A DNA stretch of 64,000 bases, from assembly GCA_013339895.1 (NCBI GenBank), contig JABACO010000004.1, positions 6,769,582 through 6,833,581 of the forward strand, written 5' to 3'. This document shows positions 9,640-21,005 of this stretch, in pieces. The notes beneath the pieces are model-generated. The model saw only the letters and a list, made by a program, of their open reading frames with translations, was not told the origin of the DNA and did not search any database. Within the stretch, counting starts at the first letter, position 1; every line of letters starts with the position of its first letter. Source of the stretch: Ephydatia muelleri (Eukaryota; Porifera; Demospongiae; Spongillida; Spongillidae). A program made the translations under genes and the position numbers.

Positions 9640-10800
9640 ACATGATAGTTGAGTAAGGTACAACTGAAGATGCAAAACTAAACTCAGCTTGCATATTGTT
9701 CTTCTATGAAGAGTTCACCCACAAGGGCCCAGCTCTAGAGCTTCTGGATGAGTGTAGCAGACATGAAGTCATTTTCGCAGTAGACATGATGGTGACGTGA
9801 CGCTCATGCAAATGTTGGTTAAGTGTGGCACGTAACTTTGGCAACCCACCACCCCGAGACCAATCTCTTTCAGGTTTCAGGCTTTTGTTCACCCACCATC
9901 CCATGACTGCACACCTGTGTGTGTACACTTGGAGCTGTTGTGTATACTCACCCATTTTCACTGTCTGCATGTCACCAATGTAGTAAGCAAACCTTTTTTC
10001 CTCCTTTTACATGTCATACTGACCCACAAGACTGGATGGTAAATGGCTTCCTCTTTTGTTGTGTGGAAGCACTGTGTCCTCTTTCATCCTATCCAACACT
10101 TAACAGGTCCAAAATCGTCATCACTGCCATCAGTCTGTCTCCAAGAGACCCAACAAGCATTTTCTAATAGTGTGGTTTTGTGGTTACAGAATGCTTTCTT
10201 ATTGTGCCCTGCTGGATAATGTGTTTGTGTGGCTGTGTGAAACTTTTAACCAATCTGACGTGGGGTGAGACGCTATATGGTGGAATAGGGAGGAAGTACA
10301 GGAAATGAATTGGAATATTTCTGATTATTGTGAAATCACATATTGGGTCATTGAATAAATTCGTCAAATTAACAATAGTCACGTGATTGAAGTCCAGTTG
10401 TGTCCTTTCAACGTTGGAACCAAAGATCAGTGTGGAACAATTGGTGTGAGTATTTTGGCCTAGTGTTTCTCACATGTCGAGGCGTGTGTATTTCAGTTGC
10501 ATTGTAAGGGTTAAACACGTACTGTTCATGGCTTGTTCTGGTTGTGTCATTGTCATTCTTAGGCGGTGCATTTTGATCATGGACGTAGTTTTAATCATTG
10601 CATCACATACATGCACACCCAACGCCCTCCGGATGACGAGGGAGGGGGACACACGATGCATAGAGATAAGGTTCCCTCTCACATGTACCATAAGATATGC
10701 ACGCACCAGCGTGACGCGACGACACTGTATTCGCTTACGATCGATCGGGTGCAGGCGCGTATCCAGGATTTGAGGGAGGAGGGTTTATCGCATATACTAA
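9640..10800 (+). repeat. Duplicated block F, copy 1
   Basis: Partner 52960-54060. It includes the multi-copy segment 'cgccctccggatgacgaggg', also found at 34970 and 53870 with related forms near 20825 and 41857. Short open frames on both strands are not consistently conserved, so I do not call genes here. Confidence 0.7.
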
Positions 10801-11647
10801 GATCAATGCAAAGTGTGGTCAATTAGCAAGAAAGGATTGCGTGGAAAGAATTCATCTATTGCTTCCGGTATATATAATAGGGATGTCGCAGTGTATATGG
10901 AGAAGTGATACTTTCAGTTGTCATGCACGAACACAAAGCAGTCTTTATCAGCATTAGCTTAGAATGACCTTTCCACTGAGCATGTCTGCATGCTTTCTAA
11001 TCAACTCTAATGCCTTTTGAAATGTGGTCATACGACTGCCTCCAAAAAGGAAACAGGGAAGACAATAGCCACCATTCTCCAGCTTACTTATGTGACAGAG
11101 GGTGGGGGTTCACGAGCACCCAAGTGCCTCGCTAAACACACCCCTGGATTGGCACAATATCCTCCTCCCTCCATTTTGCTGCCTTTCCTGTTATGATTCA
11201 TGCCCCTCCCCTCTCCCCATATCCCTCCCACCTCCTCTTCCCCCTTGCATTACATCTCTACTTACTGTTCCAGAATGTGTCACGCAATGTACTGTGGAAC
11301 AGACATGCAAGGTGTTTGATCAGAGCACCATCTTCTCTGTGAAGATGTGTGGAGGTCTCAAGTACAACGTTGGCATCTGTTCATGTGAGTATGAGAGTGG
11401 TACCTGCAATGGGTTGAAATTTATCTCCCTCCCTCGTATGCTGTAGTGTGCAGGTGTACTGCCACATTTACCTTTCTGGTGTATGTATATGTTGTAGTAG
11501 AAGAGGGGTGCCATTGCTTGAAATCATCTCCCTCACCCACTCTATTAGATAGCTGAGCATTACATGACCCAATTATCTTTTCTTTTTCTTCCACACATAA
11601 TATGGACATTCAACTTATAGCCACACCCATTATTAAGATAAACAAAG
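10801..11647 (+). repeat. Duplicated block G with an exon-like core, copy 1
   Basis: Partner 54060-54900, with a weaker relative near 37540-37810. At 11274-11380 there is an acceptor-like 'cttactgttccag', about 105 open bases encoding a Cys-containing segment (starting CVTQCTVEQTC), then a GTGAGT donor. In copy 3 the same frame is cut by TAG at about 54707. It may be a relic exon of an unidentified gene that was duplicated with the block. Confidence 0.4.
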
Positions 11648-11648
11648 A

Positions 11649-11978
11649 CACTCCCCTCACCAGCCATGTCTCCCCCACACTCCCCCTCACCAGTCATGTC
11701 TCCCCCCACTCCCCCTCACCAGTCATGTCTCCCCCACACTCCCCTCACCAGTTATGTCTCCCCCACACTCCCCTCACCAGTCATGTCTCCCCCACACTCC
11801 CCCTCACCAGTCATGTCTCCCCCACACTCCCCCTCACCAGTCATGTCTCCCCCACACTCCCCCTCACCATTCATGTCTCCCCCACACTCCCCTCACCAGT
11901 CATGTCTCCACCACACTCCCGTCACCAGTCATGTCTCCCCCACACTCCCTCACCAGTCATATCTCCCCCACACCCTTT
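11649..11978 (+). repeat. 29-30 bp minisatellite, array 1
   Basis: Direct repeats of a unit close to CACTCCCCCTCACCAGTCATG plus TCTCCCCCA, about eleven units. The unit is pyrimidine-rich and lacks stop codons on the plus strand. The same unit forms the arrays at 14355-15820 and 17081-17294. Confidence 0.95.
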
Positions 11979-11984
11979 TATGAG

Positions 11985-13020
11985 GCCAAAAGATTGTAAA
12001 AAGCTCAAACTGTTTTTTGTCAGAATGTGGGTGAAAAGTTGACCTAGTCGGTGCATGTACCCTACACGCTAAACCTTAATTAAGGGCCTTCCCCTAGTCC
12101 TAATGATAGCGTGTAAGCTATATTTCGAGGCTCTATATTTTGGCTCAGTAGTCACTCTGTGTTAGCCAGGTTTATCTAATTTCAGCTGCAAATCTCATTA
12201 TGGTCAGAAACATGTGCATACTTGTATATGGTACATTCACATATGACAAACATGACCACTACATAAGTTATACTGTACACGTTCAAGCTTTTTTAAGTCA
12301 ACTATACATGTACAAGCAGACCTTCACACTCTAGCAAAGCAGACCACACCTACAGGGAACTGTTTGTCAGCTCAATTTGACCAACACATGACTCTTGATG
12401 AACAAACGGTCCTAACAAGAAGAGGGACATCAAATGGCTGTGTGAGATTCAGAGTCCAATGATTATCACATCCAAAGTTATGAAAGAAAGTCAAAGTACT
12501 CAGTAAGAATTTGAATACACATGACACATGTGATGGAACCACGCCCACACGAGAAGAGTGCTCTGAAAAGGTTCTGTGAGTTTCAAACCATCCATGATGG
12601 GTGATCAGCCCCATTCGGAATAATTAATAAGCACCACAATAACCTTAATTGCATAATTTGATGCAAATCACAATAACAGCTCAATTTATAATTTCTGCAA
12701 GATGTTTATAACTAAGTCAAAATACCTCAAGTGGAGTCTCTACGTATTGTTTTTCAAATACAAGGTCAGTTATTATAGTACGTATTGCATTCTATGTGTG
12801 TACCGACGCTTGTGTTTATGCATGTATGCCTATAAGAAGGCTTGTACACCCATACCACCCAACTCAATCTACCATTATAATATTGTAGGTGCGTGCGTGT
12901 GACACACAAATACACACGCATACACTTACACATACACTCGCATGTACACAAACACAAGCTTTCAATCCATCCTTTGTAACACGCACATACGCGCACATCA
13001 CACCCACACATTGACAAAGC
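11985..13020 (+). repeat. Duplicated block, partner of 40200-40960
   Basis: Shares 'gaggccaaaagattgt' at its start, the 'ccttcccctagtcctaatga' region and the later segment around 13220-13460 (compare 40700-40920). The segments from 12330 to 12620 and from 12680 to 13020 seem specific to this copy. They include short 'acacacgcata' and 'cacacaaacac' microsatellite-like stretches. No gene recognised. Confidence 0.6.
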
Positions 13021-13052
13021 TTTTGGAGAATGGCGTTCGGATAATAATGGAC

Positions 13053-13200
13053 TACTTATTCCATTTAATGACCGTACAGGGGGGATGGATGACACATTAG
13101 TAATGAATGGTAGTTAGCTTTGATATCCAGGGGAAGTTATTAATTGTCCTGAGTGATTTGTTGTAGTGTTCATCCATCCCCCTGTACGGTCATCATTAAA
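13053..13200. repeat. Inverted-repeat element (hairpin MITE candidate)
   Basis: Arms of about 33 bp: 'atttaatgaccgtacagg' extending to 'ggatggatgacac' on the left and the complement ending 'ctgtacggtcatcattaaat' on the right. They differ by one missing base and a short insertion. About 80 bp of spacer lies between. The block I copy at 40.7 kb lacks the element. Confidence 0.6.
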
Positions 13201-14130
13201 TATGGCATAACCTAATGCATTTGGGCTATAACAAAAAGATGGGATTAACAAAGTCACCAAAGTTGTAATTAATTTTCAGAGTCTGAGATTCCATTGCTTT
13301 TGGAGATGTATAAAATGATTTTTGAACGTCATCTGTTTTCTAGGATAAAGGCTATTTACCAGCTAGCAAAAAGCATAATGAACCAGCCAAGTTGAACTTG
13401 AATGTTAAGAGCAAAACTTCATTGGACTTAAAAGAAATTGCCAATTCATGTATTTGTTGTACTGTTCCTATCATCCTGATCTAAATAATGCCTCTCAGAT
13501 TGCAGGAAATATGTAAATTGGCTTCTGTGGGAGGGCAGGGGACTGGTTGCCCCTCTCTCTCCAACCCTCCCCCTGCTCTCTGCTGGCCTGACCACTTATT
13601 AATTCCTTCCAACGTACCTGTCTGTGGTGTGCTTTGGGGTGGCCTTGCCGCAGTTTTAAACCTTTCCTCTAAATGAGCAGTTTGCCATATGCAGCCAAGA
13701 CACATTATTTTTACATTCACCCCCTCCTCCCCCCTCCTTCACAACATCCACACATAATAACCCTGTATTCCACTTCCTGTACATACCAGATCCAGACTAC
13801 ATTCTGTGCCTGATCCCATACATACATACCAGACCTCTGTACACAGACTAACCATGTATATCCTGCAGGTCTGATAGCTATGGCAATCAGAGCAATCTCT
13901 CCTCTACAGAGGATATCATTGGATATGGCAGCACGTCATGTAAGTGTACACCTTGTGTGTGCCTATGCATGTGTGTATGTGCAGGACTAAACACCTTTGT
14001 AGTTTATTTAGCTAGCTCACTGTGCTGTGCTATGTATACTATATCAGTTTTCTCCCTAGACTTATGGGAAGGCAAGGTACTATGTAATAGGCCAAGCCTG
14101 GCAATGGGCATATATCGGGACACACTGGCA
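13201..14130 (+). repeat. Duplicated block I, copy with intact right side
   Basis: Partners are 566-939 (near-identical to 13788-14130) and 40700-41390 (13220-13680 and the segment after 14130). The segment 'cctctcagattgcaggaaat' is shared with 40965. No conserved gene. Confidence 0.7.
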
Positions 14131-14354
14131 TGTATACGTATGTTGGGGCATACGATTAGAGTGAAGAATGTGTGAAGGGGGGTGGGGAGGGGGAGGGAGA
14201 CAAAGTTGTATGCATGCAGCTATACATACATAGAGCCATGTGCATGTGTGTGTGGTAGAGATTTTCAGATCTTAAGGCTTTTCTAGATTGACTGCATGCC
14301 GTGACCTTTTGCTGAGCTGGACATACCATCAGTTGCTTTCCAACTACTGGGGTG
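14131..14354. other. Tail of block I, no gene
   Basis: Contains a G-rich stretch at about 14176-14200. It matches 41200-41390 ('gtagagattttcagatctta'). Confidence 0.5.
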
Positions 14355-15820
14355 CCCCACACTCCCCTCACCAGTCATGTCTCCCCCACACTCCCCCTCA
14401 CCAGTCATGTCTCCCCCACACTCCCCCTCACCAGTCATGTCTCCCCCACACTCCCCTCACCAGTCATATCTCCCCCACACTCCCCTCGCCAGTCATGTCT
14501 CCCCCTCACTAGTCATGTCTCCCCCACACTCCCCTTCACCAATCATGTCTACCCCACACTCCCCTCACCAGTCATGTCTCCCCCACACTCCCCTCGCCAG
14601 TCATGTCTCCCCCTTACCAGTCATGTCTCCCCCACACTCCCCCTCACCAGTCATGTCTACCCCCACACTCCCCTCACCAGTCATGTCTCCCCCACACTCC
14701 CCCTCACCAGTCATGTCTACCCCACACTCCCCTCACCAGTCATGTCTCCCCCACACTCCCCTCGCCAGTCATGTCTCCCCCACACTCCCCCTCACCAGTC
14801 ATGTCTACCCCACACTCCCCTCACCAGTCATGTCTCCCCCTCACCAGTCATGTCTCCCCCACACTCCCCCTCACCAGTCATGTCTACCCCACACTCCCCT
14901 CACCAGTCATGTCTCCCCCACACTCCCCCTCACCAGTCATGTCTACCCCACACTCCCCTCACCAGTCATATCTCCCCCACACTCCCCTCGCCAGTCATGT
15001 CTCCCCCTCACTAGTCATGTCTCCCCCACACTCCCCTTCACCAATCATGTCTACCCCACACTCCCCTCACCAGTCATGTCTCCCCCACACTCCCCTCGCC
15101 AGTCATGTCTCCCCCTTACCAGTCATGTCTCCCCCACACTCCCCCTCACCAGTCATGTCTACCCCACACTCCCCTCACCAGTCATGTCTCCCCCACACTC
15201 CCCCTCACCAGTCATGTCTACCCCACACTCCCCTCACCAGTCATGTCTCCCCCACACTCCCCTCGCCAGTCATGTCTCCCCCTCACCAGTCATGTCTCCC
15301 CCACACTCCCCCTTACCAGTCATGTCTACCCCACACTCCCCTCACCAGTCATGTCTCCCCCTCACCAGTCATGTCTCCCCCACACTCCCCCTCACCAGTC
15401 ATGTCTACCCCACACTCCCCTCACCAGTCATGTCTCCCCCACACTCCCCCTCACCAGTCATGTCTACCCCACACTCCCCTCACCAGTCATGTTACCCCCA
15501 CACTCCCCTCGCCAGTCATGTCTCCCCCTTACCAGTCATGTCTCCCCCACACTCCCCCTCACCAGTCATGTCTCCCCCACACTTCCCCTCACCAGTCATG
15601 TCTCCCCTATACTCCCCCTCACCGTCATGTCTCCCACACACTCCCCTCGCCAGTCATGTCTCCCCCTCACCAGTCATGTCTCCCCTCACCAGTCATTCTC
15701 CCCCTCACCATTCATGTCTCCCCCACACTCCCCTCACCAGTCATTCTCCCCCTCACCAGTCATGTCTCCCCCACATCCCCCTCACCAGTCATGTCTCCCC
15801 CACACTCCCCCTCACCAGTC
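14355..15820 (+). repeat. 29-30 bp minisatellite, array 2, with higher-order structure
   Basis: About fifty units of the same motif as array 1, with variants ending 'tctacccc' or carrying 'cctcgcc', 'ccttacc' and 'cactagtc'. A roughly 200 bp block of variants at 14461-14660 recurs at 14963-15160, an offset of about 502 bp. This points to a higher-order duplication inside the array. All three plus-strand frames stay open for hundreds of codons because the unit has no stop codon. This is not evidence of a gene. Confidence 0.95.
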
Positions 15821-15822
15821 AA

Positions 15823-16127
15823 TTTCTTTGATGTGATGCCACAACTTGTACAGCTTTGATCCACTTGCAGTGTGCTAGTGTCAAAAGGCACAATGCAGAC
15901 CCAGTTACAGGGGGTATCACTTTTAAATTCATCACCACTGAAGAATGGGGCAATGAAGAAACCTTGCTGCAAGAAAGGTCTTCCAAGGCCAAAACCATAG
16001 CCGGTACCCAAAGGTTGCACTGCTTTGTGCCTGTTGACACTAGCACACTGCAAGTGCTGGAGTACAGTGCAAGCTGTGATCAAAGCTGTACAAGTTGTGG
16101 TATCACATCAAAGAAATATGTGTGATG
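15823..16127. repeat. Large inverted repeat abutting the minisatellite
   Basis: The left arm 15825-15900 ('tttctttgatgtgatgcc' onward) is the reverse complement of the right arm 16008-16121, with a 35-40 bp extra segment in the right arm. The spacer is about 107 bp. It could be a foldback element or an inverted duplication of the neighbouring exon. Confidence 0.7.
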
Positions 16128-16399
16128 TAAAAGGTTATGTGACTGCTATCTACGATGGTGCCTGGTGGGTTGCCTGTGTGACAGGAACTAATCCTGAAAT
16201 GCAGGAAGTGACATTGTCATTCCTTCATCCACGTGGGCCTAGCAGGTCATTTCTCTATCCTCACAAAGCTGACATATTAACAGTGCACATCAGTGTCATT
16301 CTGACTTTTGTTGAGCCTACAACCTACCCTGGACAAACTTACACTCTTACTGACAATGAAATGGACAGAGCAACACAAGCACTTCAGGATCGCAAGTAG
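15925..16399 (+). pseudogene. Transposon-type C-terminal coding relic
   Basis: Two adjoining frames make one protein-like segment. The first (to about 16110) contains LHCFVPVDTSTLQVLEYS. The second (16130-16399) starts at a lysine followed by GYVTAIYDGAWWVACV, continues through FLHPRGPSRSFLYP and ends at a TAG. The pattern 'Y-DG-WW... LHP-GP' occurs at the C-terminus of uncharacterised repetitive proteins of cnidarians and sponges, from memory and not checked. A frameshift near 16115 separates the two parts. No start region is present. Confidence 0.45.
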
Positions 16400-17080
16400 T
16401 GAAAGAGTTTATATATTTACCTGTGTGTGCATGTATGGAAGGGAAGGGACAGGAGAGAAGTATCTATACTGTATTCTTTGTATGCCTGTGTTTCCCAGCA
16501 ACCCTTGGGCCTCAGTGGTTATGACAGTTGTGTTAAGTCAGAGATGTTTTGATAGCCTTTCAAAACCTAAACTTATGTGGTTAGGTTGGAGACAGGCCAT
16601 CACAGCTGGAATCAGTATCTTTCCATGTGCTACATCCTAAACCCAGTGCCATCCCACCTCCAAATTTTGCATATAACCTCTCCATATTGAAGACTTTTTG
16701 TGACATTTAAAAGGTAGAATTTGGTATGGCAGATCAATTGTTATCTAATTATACAAAAGGTGAACGACAGAAATTATTTCACCACACCCACTTAATAAAG
16801 TTTAAATATATCCCTCATAATACCTTCATGAAGGAGCTTTTATTTAATGCTAAATTGATTGTGATATGTGAAGGGGTACACAAAATACATGGCATCAAAA
16901 ACACAGTGTCCAAGGAAAAGGTCACAATCATGTCCAATAATATCTCCACGACCACAGACCTCTAGGTGGTGACCTTTTGTATTTAGTCATGTCTCATGAC
17001 CCCCTTACCCATAAAATAAGTTTGGGAGAAATTCGAGACCGACATGCAGAAAGTTGCGTACACTAGGCATGGAATTACTC
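16400..17080. other. No gene recognised
   Basis: A short frame at 16726-16965 encodes 79 residues without recognisable motifs. No partner was seen elsewhere. Confidence 0.4.
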
Positions 17081-17294
17081 CACACTCCCCCTCACCAGTC
17101 ATGTCTCCCCCCACACTCCCCCTCACCAGTCATGTCTCCCCCACTCTCCCCCTCACCAGTCATGTCTCCCCCACACTCCCCTCGCCAGTCATGTCTCCCC
17201 GACACTCCCCTCACCAGTCATGTCTCCCCCTCACCAGTCATGTCTCCCCCACACTCCCCTCACCAGTCATGTCTCCCCCACACTCCCCCTCGAG
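17081..17294 (+). repeat. 29-30 bp minisatellite, array 3
   Basis: About seven units of the same repeat as arrays 1 and 2, 1.3 kb downstream of array 2. Confidence 0.9.
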
Positions 17295-18835
17295 GACCAG
17301 TCATATCCTCCCCCTGATGATTACAGACACCATAATATGTTCATTCACAGAACAGAGCACCTCCTCCCAGTGGAGAGATTCAGTACTATCACCCTCCCAG
17401 CTAGTCCTTCAGATCACGTGATTCATGTAGTTGGGTGACTCGGGCTGCTTTCCACAGTGTTTGGAGTAGAATTATAGCATTAAAATTAGGCCTTGCATGC
17501 TAAAATGTGTGTGTTTTATGTTGCACCACCCACTAATGAACCCAACCTATTGCATGTTGCATTCGTAGGTCCAGTATAGCTACTCAGAATATATCAGAGG
17601 ACGCAGACCTATGTGTGCTGCTGTAAAGCTGGGTTCAAAGAGACATTGGCTGATAGTTACGCCAGTTGCTTATTAACTACCCATCATTTGTATCGTGATA
17701 AGAATATATTCGTGTTCTGCTTGCATGCTCAGACGCTCTGCAGACAACGTATTCCATCATTACATAACATCATTGAAGTGTTCTGTATCGAAGGAGGCGG
17801 GTCATGTAAACAATGCACATGCACTCACATTACACATGTACTCGAACAGACATGCTTTGGCATGAGGCCAAGTGCAAGAAGCTTTGAAGCATCAAGTGTG
17901 GCAAATGGCACACAGATGACTAGTTTCTATTTTTATTTTAACTGATTTACACATGTCACTCAGAAGCAATCATATACATAAGCCCATGCCAAGAGAGGTA
18001 CATAACCTCATTATATTCATTACAGCATCACTGGCCTATCATTGAGGTACAGCTGTACAACAGCACACGTTTGCTGCAAGGGATGGTTTATCATGAACCT
18101 GCAGGATTACATGTTTTGTAAGTGTCAAAGCATATCCAGAAATGTGTGGTCAAAGGGAATTGACGATTGTTGCGGTTTGTACATTCGCGTATACTTCCGG
18201 ATAACTCCCATAGACTTGATTGTTAATTATAAACGTAGGTACATCTTTTGTGGCTATCAACATTGCTTCATGTACATATGACCTTGATTTAGACCAAAAA
18301 ACACCTGTTTATTATTGCAAATGGTTGTAATTTTGTGAAAACACCACTTTCCATAGAGATGTATGGAAATCCAACTTTTGCACACTTAATTAATGTATTC
18401 TGCAGCTCATAATTCTTACACAAGTTTAGATTCAGTTTTTGTGGGCCTCCAGAATAAGTGATCGTGCAGTTGTATTATTATTTTTAGAGGTATTTAAATT
18501 AAAAATTTTTACCTAGTTTAGATTTTGGCCATTTGAATTTTAAATTGTTTTGGGTCACAAGGACTAGGATTCAATTAGCGCCATCTTGTTGAGTGTAGCT
18601 TCCATGGATACGGATATATGGCTACATGCAACACAATAAATTAACTGGTACATTGGCTAGCTTAGCGTATACGTATACGCTATTACAGTTAAGTTACTGA
18701 GTACTAGCTAGAGCTCTAGTATAGCTGGCTCGAGCTCGAGTCCAGGACATCTATTCGATATTCGCTGGCTGTACCAAGGAGTACTAACTAGTAGCATTAG
18801 TTGTTGGCTGTACCAAGTGAGAGTATACATGTAAG
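17295..18835. other. No gene recognised
   Basis: AT-richer DNA without long frames. It contains the palindromic stretches 'gctcgagctcgag' (about 18728) and 'cgtatacgtatacg' (about 18666). A frame at 17613-17945 (110 codons) has no recognisable domain. Confidence 0.4.
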
Positions 18836-18839
18836 TGTT

Positions 18840-18936
18840 CTGTGCGTGCGTGTGTGTGTGCGCGCGTGTATGTGTGTGTATCTTTTGTGTAAATGGCTAT
18901 AAATCTATCCTTTCTCCCTCTCAGTCTGCATGCATG

Positions 18937-18971
<35 letters not shown>

Positions 18972-18972
18972 A
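18840..18972 (+). repeat. (TG)n microsatellite, interrupted
   Basis: Alternating TG/CG runs at 18842-18876 and 18934-18970. Confidence 0.85.
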
Positions 18973-19309
18973 AGTATCTATGATCTCTATATGTATGTGT
19001 GATGTGTATGCTAGCTTGTGTATAAGTTTTGATTTGAAAAAGCTCATTGAAATACAACCATCCCATATGTGTGGATAACACAACATTAGTACTATTTTGA
19101 ATGCATCAGATGGAGAGACAACAATCGGCATCCAGTATGAAAGTGGGAGAGTGGTAATAAGTACATTTAACTTGTACTGGTACTATCTCTGCAGTCTGCA
19201 CCCAAACCCTCAGTTGTAAAATACTATGGACAAAATTTCTACAATTCAGGAGCCCTTTCCTTGAATGCAAAACTAAGTTGTTTGTGAAGCCAGAACAGTC
19301 AGACTATGA

Positions 19310-19374
19310 GCTGTGTGTGTTGTTAGTGTGTGTGTATGTGTGTGTGTGTGTGAGTGTGTTTGTACAGTGTGCGT

Positions 19375-19434
<60 letters not shown>
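19310..19434 (+). repeat. (TG)n microsatellite
   Basis: An uninterrupted GT run of about 54 bp at 19378-19432, preceded by imperfect TG. It is followed by 'ggcagggtgcaaatg', which also follows the TG run at 55375. Confidence 0.9.
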
Positions 19435-19479
19435 CAGGGTGCAAATGAGCCTTTAACCCAGTTATATAGTGAGGAAATC

Positions 19480-20260
19480 ATTTCCTAAGTCATTGTCTGT
19501 AGAATTAGTTAATGATGTACACATACACAATCACATACTGTTATGTGCTCAGCTGTGACCATCTTTGGCTGATTCACATTCCCAGTAAAAGACACACCCA
19601 CATTTGCAGCTGTCATGGTACATGTGTGTAAATATGATCATGTGTTTGGTGGTTTAAATAGGGTTACACACCTTTGGGTGTCAGTCTAAGTGTCTGTGAA
19701 CATGCTGCAAAATGTGTGTGTGGCAAATGTGCACTGTAAACTATTCAAAATAGATCTGGACTGTACAGGTATTTTGTTAGGATGGGCCATGTGTCTAGCC
19801 AATCCACCACTCTTTTACACATGCCTACAAGTCATCAGATTTGTAATGATGCAACATTTTCTCATTGTGTTTGATATGTGTTGTTGGCAGGTCTGGAGAG
19901 TGGAAGGTTCCTTGACAATGACATAGACCATGAAGATTGGCTGGAGAGCAAATGATCGACATAGAACTTTGTGGGTTGGGTGCAACTGTTGTAATCTGGT
20001 ATGGGAGTGGTGTTTTCAGTCCTGCTTTGGTTTAATCCTAGAAGATGGGCCCACTCCCACTCAAAGTATGTATGTCCGTCTATCTGTAGGTGGGAGTGTA
20101 TGTTTTGTAATTTGTTCTTTTCTGTGTTTGTGTGTGATTTTGTGTTTGTGTGACAATGTGCACAATGAACATTTAACCAATCTGACCTGGAGTAAAGGTG
20201 TGTGATATGCTATATAGGGGAATAGGGAGGGAAGAGGAAATGACATTGGAACATTTCTAA
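19480..20260 (+). repeat. Duplicated block A, copy 2
   Basis: Partner of 1337-2140 and 63322-64000, more diverged than those two are from each other. The CACTA-derived termini adjoining the other two copies are absent here. Confidence 0.8.
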
Positions 20261-21005
20261 TTATTGTACAATCAGTTTACTTGTTAATACTGGTACCTCT
20301 TTGGTGCAGTGTAGTATAGTACGGAACACAAGCGCAGAGAATGATGATCTCTAACACAAGTACAGTTGAATTACACTGTTGAGAGAGGCATTAAAAATAA
20401 ATTGTTCCTGCATTTTAACAGGAGATGTGTGTGAAATAATAACATTGAGATATTTTAATAAGGTCATTTTTATACATTCACGTGATATTAAGGTCATTTT
20501 CAAAACAATCACGTGATCGCGCGATCTCGAAGTTGTGCACAAGTAAACTGATCGACACATGGAAACGTTGGAGCCAAAGAATAGGTAAACCATTATTTTT
20601 TTAAACTGGGTGGGTAAAATGGTGTGAAGTTCATTATCCTAGCTAGTGTTTCTCACAGTGCAGTAGAGGCGAGTGCATTTCAGTTGCGTTGTAAGGGTTA
20701 AACACATACTGTTCATGGCTTGTGTCATTGTCATTCTTCGGCGGTGCATTTGGATCATGGACGTGATTTTCTAATGCATTTGAACATTACACTGTACTAC
20801 ATGTGTACGCACGTTTACACCCAACGCTCTCCGGGTGACGAAGCCACACTACCACTCTCGCTCTTTCTTACTTGCACGCATAGCTCGTGGGCATATGAAT
20901 GGCGCACGTGATGAGTTTCCAATCCGATGCAATGATGGAGACTGCAGAATGTATTCACTAAAGTGTAAGTAATCAACTAAACTACGTAATGGAATAGATG
21001 AGCGT
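20261..21005 (+). repeat. Duplicated block B, copy 2
   Basis: Partner of 2141-2850 and 41395-41990. It contains a short local repeat of 'aaggtcattttnannca' and two CACGTGA sites near 20480 and 20510. Block C is missing from this copy. Confidence 0.7.

Noticed and set aside
10470-10773. Overlapping sense and antisense frames of 70-100 codons in block F, also at 34805-35105 and 53682-54060
   Set aside because: The repeats are recent and similar, so frames persist without selection. Indels differ between copies, and no domain is recognisable on either strand.
14352-15859. Very long open frames (up to 484 codons) of Pro/Ser/His-rich repeats in three plus-strand frames
   Set aside because: They arise because a 29-30 bp tandem unit lacks stop codons. 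Three frames are open at once, and there is no codon bias, start context or splice structure.
11649-17294. Regularly spaced short direct repeats that could suggest a CRISPR array
   Set aside because: Units are contiguous with no unique spacers, and the context is a eukaryotic minisatellite.
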